A stretch of DNA of 9,647 nt from JBEIUL01 sp044356865. GTDB lineage: Bacteria; Planctomycetota; Phycisphaerae; Phycisphaerales; SM1A02. This document shows, in pieces, positions 7,602 through 9,647 of the stretch. The position numbers and the translations under genes are program-made. The notes below the pieces were generated by a model. It was not told the origin of the DNA. It worked only from the letters and a program-made list of their open reading frames with translations, and ran no database searches. Position 1 is the first letter of the stretch. The number at the start of each line of letters is the position of its first letter. The stretch lies in NCBI GenBank assembly GCA_044356865.1, contig JBIKVN010000117.1, forward strand, positions 1 to 9,647, read 5' to 3'.

Positions 7602-7629
7602 AAGTTACCCCCGGGACGTGGGGTGTCAA
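7602..7629 (-). promoter_or_regulatory. Candidate internal sigma70-type promoter before the fusion gene
   Basis: On the minus strand a perfect TTGACA (7629-7624) is followed after 16 bases by TAACTT (7607-7602), a 3-of-6 match to TATAAT. The -35 element overlaps the TGA stop of the ABC ATPase gene (7628-7626). It lies in the only sizeable gap inside the operon (7506-7625, 120 bp), about 97 bp before the fusion gene's ATG. The same gap also holds the palindrome CTGAATTCAG at 7587-7596. The -10 match is weak, so this is a suggestion only. Confidence 0.3.
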
Positions 7630-8405
7630 GATTGTCGGGGGGCGGCCGCGACCGCGACGGCCACGGACGGTGACGTCGCCCCGCCGGAGCCGCTTCCGGC
7701 CGCGGGCGTGCGGACCGTCTCCCCATGGGACAGTTCGATCCGCCGCGTGCACTCGCGACGGATGGTCTCCTCGGAGTGCGAGGCGAGAACCAGGATGCCG
7801 CTCCGGTCGACGAGTGAACGGAGCCGTCCTTGGGAGTAGCGCTGGAAATCGGCATCCCCGGCCGAGAGCCACTCGTCCATCACGACGATGTCGGCCGGGA
7901 AGTGGGTCACGATCGAGAACGCCAGACGCATCACCATGCCCGAGGAGTACGTCGTGACCGGCATCGAGAGGAAGTCCCCGAGCCCGCTGAACTCCGCGAT
8001 GTCGCGACGGGCCCGGACGAGTTCCGCGCGACGGCGACCGAGCAGCAGCCCGCGCAGCACGATGTTCTCCCAGCCGCTCGCCGAGGGCTCGATCCCGCCC
8101 GCCGGCTCGATGAGCGATGCGACGGTCCCTTCGCGATGGACCGTGCCGCGGGTCGGCGGATAGCCGCCGGAGATGACCCGAAGAAGCGTCGTCTTCCCCG
8201 CGCCGTTGTGGCCCATGATCCCGAGGCGATCGCCGTCGCGAAGCTCGAGGTCGATCCCCTGCAGGGCCCGGATGAACGTCCGGCCGGCCTCGCGGCAGAG
8301 ACGACCACCGGTCGCACCCGCGACCAGTGTCCGGCGCAGCGACCTCGCGTGCTGTCCGAAGACCGGCAGGTCGATGTCGACGTTCTGGAGGCGGACGGAG
8401 GCCAT
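7626..8405 (-). CDS. wzt: ABC transporter ATP-binding protein, Wzt/KpsT-like polysaccharide exporter
   Basis: A 259-residue ATPase that should power export of a finished lipid-linked polysaccharide through the partner permease. Visible motifs are Walker A GHNGAGKT (65-72), the ABC signature YSSGM (153-157) in place of LSGGQ, Walker B DIVVMDE (172-178) and the switch His in LASHS (207-211). The YSSGM signature and the GWENI element (111-115) are typical of Wzt, KpsT and TagH subunits. The protein ends soon after the nucleotide-binding domain, in a low-complexity Gly/Ser/Ala/Val tail (about 235-259). It therefore lacks the C-terminal carbohydrate-binding domain that terminal-modification-reading Wzt proteins carry. 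It starts 3 bp after the permease stop with no clear Shine-Dalgarno, so it is probably translated by coupling. The exact substrate is unknown. Confidence 0.93.
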   Translation of the reverse strand: MASVRLQNVDIDLPVFGQHARSLRRTLVAGATGGRLCREAGRTFIRALQGIDLELRDGDRLGIMGHNGAGKTTLLRVISGGYPPTRGTVHREGTVASLIEPAGGIEPSASGWENIVLRGLLLGRRRAELVRARRDIAEFSGLGDFLSMPVTTYSSGMVMRLAFSIVTHFPADIVVMDEWLSAGDADFQRYSQGRLRSLVDRSGILVLASHSEETIRRECTRRIELSHGETVRTPAAGSGSGGATSPSVAVAVAAAPRQS

Positions 8406-8408
8406 TGG

Positions 8409-9236
8409 TCAGAGCCAATACACGAGCCGACGCTGCTGGGCGACCGACAGCGCCGCGGCAAGGGTCGCCGATCCCGCGAGCCACGCGAGCCCGGCGAGCC
8501 ACGCGGACGCCGCCGGAACCTCGCCGAGCAGCGGCGAACGCATGAGGTCGATCAGGACCGCGAAGGGGTTGAGGGCCACGAACCGGGCCCGCTCGGGCAG
8601 CTGTTCCACGTCCCAGAGGACCGGCGTGAGGAAGAATGCGAGCTGGACGACGGGCGGCACCACCTGCACGATGTCGCGGAACCGGGCGCACGCGATCCCC
8701 GCGCTGAGCGTCCAGGCATGCAACGTCAGCGCGGCAAGGAGGAACCCCGGTATCGCCAGCAGCGTCGTCGGGCCCGGAGCGATCTGCATGGCGAACGCGA
8801 CCGCCACGAAAAGCAGCATGTGATGGGCGAGGTGGATCAGGTTCCTCGTCACCACCCGCCAGGCGATGAGGCTCGGCGGGATCGCCCCCTGCCGGAGATG
8901 GCCGGCCGCGGCGACCATCGAGTTGCATCCTTCGGTGATGCAGCCCGCGAGGCAGGACCAGAGGATGAACCCGAGCGTCACCGAAGGCAGGTAGCTCCGC
9001 ATCGAGATCCCGAAGAGCATCGCGTACAGGGGGCCGATGATCGCGATCATCGCGGCCATGCTCAGGGTGATCCACAGGGGACCGAGATAGGACCGGCGGT
9101 ACCGGAGGACCACGTCGAACCACGCGAGCGTGAGCCACGTGTCCCAACGTGAGGTTCCCCTCCACCAGTCGCCGAGCGCCTCCCGGAACCGCGATCTCCC
9201 GAGACCGTGGATTGGGCTGGGATGCAAGACGGACAT
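8409..9236 (-). CDS. wzm: ABC-2 type polysaccharide export permease, Wzm-like
   Basis: A 275-residue inner-membrane protein with about six hydrophobic segments (around 54-76, 86-105, 133-150, 157-182, 190-208 and 243-265). RYRRSYLGPLW (45-55) is the amphipathic entry motif of Wzm/KpsM/TagG permeases, and NPFAVLIDLMRSPLLG (223-238) is their conserved cytoplasmic/periplasmic loop before the last helix. Length fits the family (about 260-280). The frame is open further to 9377, but I chose the ATG at 9236. The upstream extension is Arg/Ser-rich and unlike a permease N-terminus, and a TATACT box at 9293-9288 would put the transcript start about 45 bases before this ATG. No Shine-Dalgarno is visible. 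First gene of the operon, followed 3 bp later by its ATPase partner. Confidence 0.92.
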   Translation of the reverse strand: MSVLHPSPIHGLGRSRFREALGDWWRGTSRWDTWLTLAWFDVVLRYRRSYLGPLWITLSMAAMIAIIGPLYAMLFGISMRSYLPSVTLGFILWSCLAGCITEGCNSMVAAAGHLRQGAIPPSLIAWRVVTRNLIHLAHHMLLFVAVAFAMQIAPGPTTLLAIPGFLLAALTLHAWTLSAGIACARFRDIVQVVPPVVQLAFFLTPVLWDVEQLPERARFVALNPFAVLIDLMRSPLLGEVPAASAWLAGLAWLAGSATLAAALSVAQQRRLVYWL

Positions 9237-9262
9237 CGTGGAAGGCGAGCGGCGGCGAAACG

Positions 9263-9387
9263 CGGGTTCGCGAGCGGCCGAGGTCCGAGTATACGGGTCT
9301 CCGAAACGCCACCCGATGGAGGTGACCGTAAGCCCGCAGGCCGGCGCCGCGACACCCGATCCCGATCGGGGAGGCATCGCGAACCCG
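9263..9387. repeat. 11-bp perfect inverted repeat pair flanking the operon promoter
   Basis: CGGGTTCGCGA at 9263-9273 and its exact reverse complement TCGCGAACCCG at 9377-9387, with 103 bases between. The arms bracket the candidate -10 box at 9288-9293. Each arm contains the self-complementary TCGCGA core. The spacing is too long for a terminator hairpin and would suit two binding sites for one regulator, with DNA looping. Confidence 0.45.
9288..9293 (-). promoter_or_regulatory. Candidate -10 box of the polysaccharide operon promoter
   Basis: TATACT on the minus strand (5-of-6 match to TATAAT) in otherwise G+C-rich DNA, 51 bases upstream of the permease ATG at 9236. No good -35 is present at 16-18 bp spacing; the bases there read about TCGGGT. 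If real, the promoter may be activator-dependent or read by an alternative sigma factor. Confidence 0.4.
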
Positions 9388-9472
9388 TCCCGGGAACTCC
9401 CTCGATGAGGGCCCTACCCGCGGAACAGGTCCCCTCGACGGACTCGGCCGGGCGATCCGACGCCGCCCCATC

Positions 9473-9500
9473 TTGCCCCCCGCCCTCCCCGGGGTATACT
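9473..9500 (+). promoter_or_regulatory. Promoter of tRNA-Gly
   Basis: TTGCCC (9473-9478, 4-of-6 match to TTGACA), a 16-base spacer, then TATACT (9495-9500, 5-of-6 match). The predicted transcript start near 9507 gives a leader of about 40 bases before the tRNA. Position and orientation suit a sigma70-type promoter for the tRNA gene. Confidence 0.55.
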
Positions 9501-9509
9501 CCGCGGCCC

Positions 9510-9533
9510 GCCGGAGGCCTCGCCGCTTCCGGC
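9510..9533 (+). other. Hairpin in the tRNA-Gly precursor leader
   Basis: GCCGGAGGC (9510-9518), the loop CTCGCC, then GCTTCCGGC (9525-9533) form a 9-bp stem with one G-U pair. It starts just after the predicted transcript start and ends 13 bases before the mature tRNA. It could be a processing or stability element of the precursor. A terminator role is unlikely because the tRNA follows and no T-run is present. Confidence 0.4.
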
Positions 9534-9546
9534 CTGAGTTCCTGTT

Positions 9547-9618
9547 GCGGGTGTAACTCAGTGGTAGAGTGCCACCTTGCCAAGGTGGATGTCGAGGGTT
9601 CAAGTCCCTTCACCCGCT
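9547..9618 (+). tRNA. tRNA-Gly, anticodon GCC
   Basis: A complete 72-base cloverleaf. The acceptor stem is GCGGGTG (9547-9553) with CACCCGC (9611-9617), all paired. The D arm is ACTC/GAGT with loop AGTGGTA. The anticodon stem is CCACC/GGTGG with loop TTGCCAA, giving anticodon GCC at 9579-9581, which reads GGC/GGU glycine codons. The variable loop has five bases, and the T arm is GAGGG/CCCTT with loop TTCAAGT. The discriminator base is T, as usual in bacterial tRNA-Gly. The 3' CCA is not encoded (TTT follows), so it must be added by the CCA-adding enzyme. It is divergent from the polysaccharide operon. Confidence 0.97.
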
Positions 9619-9625
9619 TTCCGAC

Positions 9626-9647
9626 CCCCGGCGTCCCGACGCCGGGG
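9626..9647 (+). terminator. Probable intrinsic terminator hairpin after tRNA-Gly (cut by window end)
   Basis: CCCCGGCGTC (9626-9635) and GACGCCGGGG (9638-9647) are exact reverse complements. They can form an 8-bp stem with a six-base loop, or 10 bp with a formal two-base loop. The hairpin begins 8 bases after the tRNA 3' end. The window stops at its last base, so the T-run that would confirm a terminator cannot be seen. Confidence 0.5.

Larger units (their letters stand above)
9237..9546. other. Divergent intergenic region between the operon and tRNA-Gly
   Basis: About 310 bases without a credible gene. It holds a minus-strand TATACT at 9293-9288 facing the operon and a plus-strand promoter at 9473-9500 facing the tRNA. 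It also holds an 11-bp inverted repeat pair (9263-9273 and 9377-9387), a 10-bp palindrome CCCGATCGGG (9361-9370), and a small hairpin CCCTC-GAT-GAGGG (9399-9411). The short open frames crossing it are G+C-rich shadows without domain signatures. Confidence 0.6.

Noticed and set aside
7830..9152. A 440-codon plus-strand open frame
   Set aside because: It lies antisense to the ABC transporter genes and is very rich in Arg, Asp, Glu, His and Pro with no hydrophobic core pattern.
7063..9603. An 846-codon minus-strand open frame
   Set aside because: It begins inside the tRNA and runs out of frame through both ABC genes into the fusion gene; its translation is Arg/Gly/Pro-rich and matches no family.
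1..9647. CRISPR arrays, insertion sequences, transposases or phage genes
   Set aside because: No regularly spaced repeats, no terminal inverted repeats with duplications, and no mobile-element protein motifs were found.

Overview
The window is a very G+C-rich stretch of bacterial chromosome. Nearly all of it is one minus-strand, tightly packed gene cluster for making, modifying and exporting a cell-surface polysaccharide by the ABC-transporter (Wzm/Wzt) route. Abundant sulfotransferases, weak Shine-Dalgarno signals and a high-G+C Gram-negative-type export system would suit a planctomycete, or a myxobacterium or proteobacterium. The sequence alone does not fix the phylum.

Layout on the + strand: 1-197 is the 3' end of a serine beta-lactamase-like hydrolase, convergent with the cluster. 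From 218 to 9236 there are seven minus-strand genes. In transcription order they are: Wzm-like ABC-2 permease (9236-8409); Wzt-like ATPase (8405-7626); a 1091-residue fusion of a sulfotransferase-like domain, a long coiled coil and two GT2 glycosyltransferase domains (7505-4230); a GT-B glycosyltransferase (4237-3029); a class I SAM methyltransferase (3032-2280); a family-2-type sulfotransferase (2243-1194); and a second SAM methyltransferase (1162-218). Gaps are 3, 120, -8, -4, 36 and 31 bp, so a single operon is likely, perhaps with an extra promoter in the 120-bp gap. From 9237 to 9546 lies a divergent intergenic region with a TATACT box on each strand and a long-range inverted repeat. tRNA-Gly(GCC) follows at 9547-9618, with a strong hairpin at the window edge.

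How the genes fit together (inference): the GT2 tandem and the GT-B enzyme build the glycan on the cytoplasmic face, the methyltransferases and sulfotransferases decorate or cap it, and Wzm/Wzt carry it across the inner membrane. The order permease, ATPase, large GT resembles the rfbABC (wzm-wzt-wbgA) O-antigen locus of Myxococcus xanthus. The most interesting element is the fusion protein. It places a possible chain-modifying sulfotransferase and a two-headed polymerase-like GT on one chain, separated by about 210 residues of coiled coil. This recalls the coiled-coil ruler of WbdD in E. coli O9a, but with sulfate chemistry. No precursor-synthesis genes (nucleotide sugars, PAPS) and no initiating sugar-phosphate transferase are in the window.
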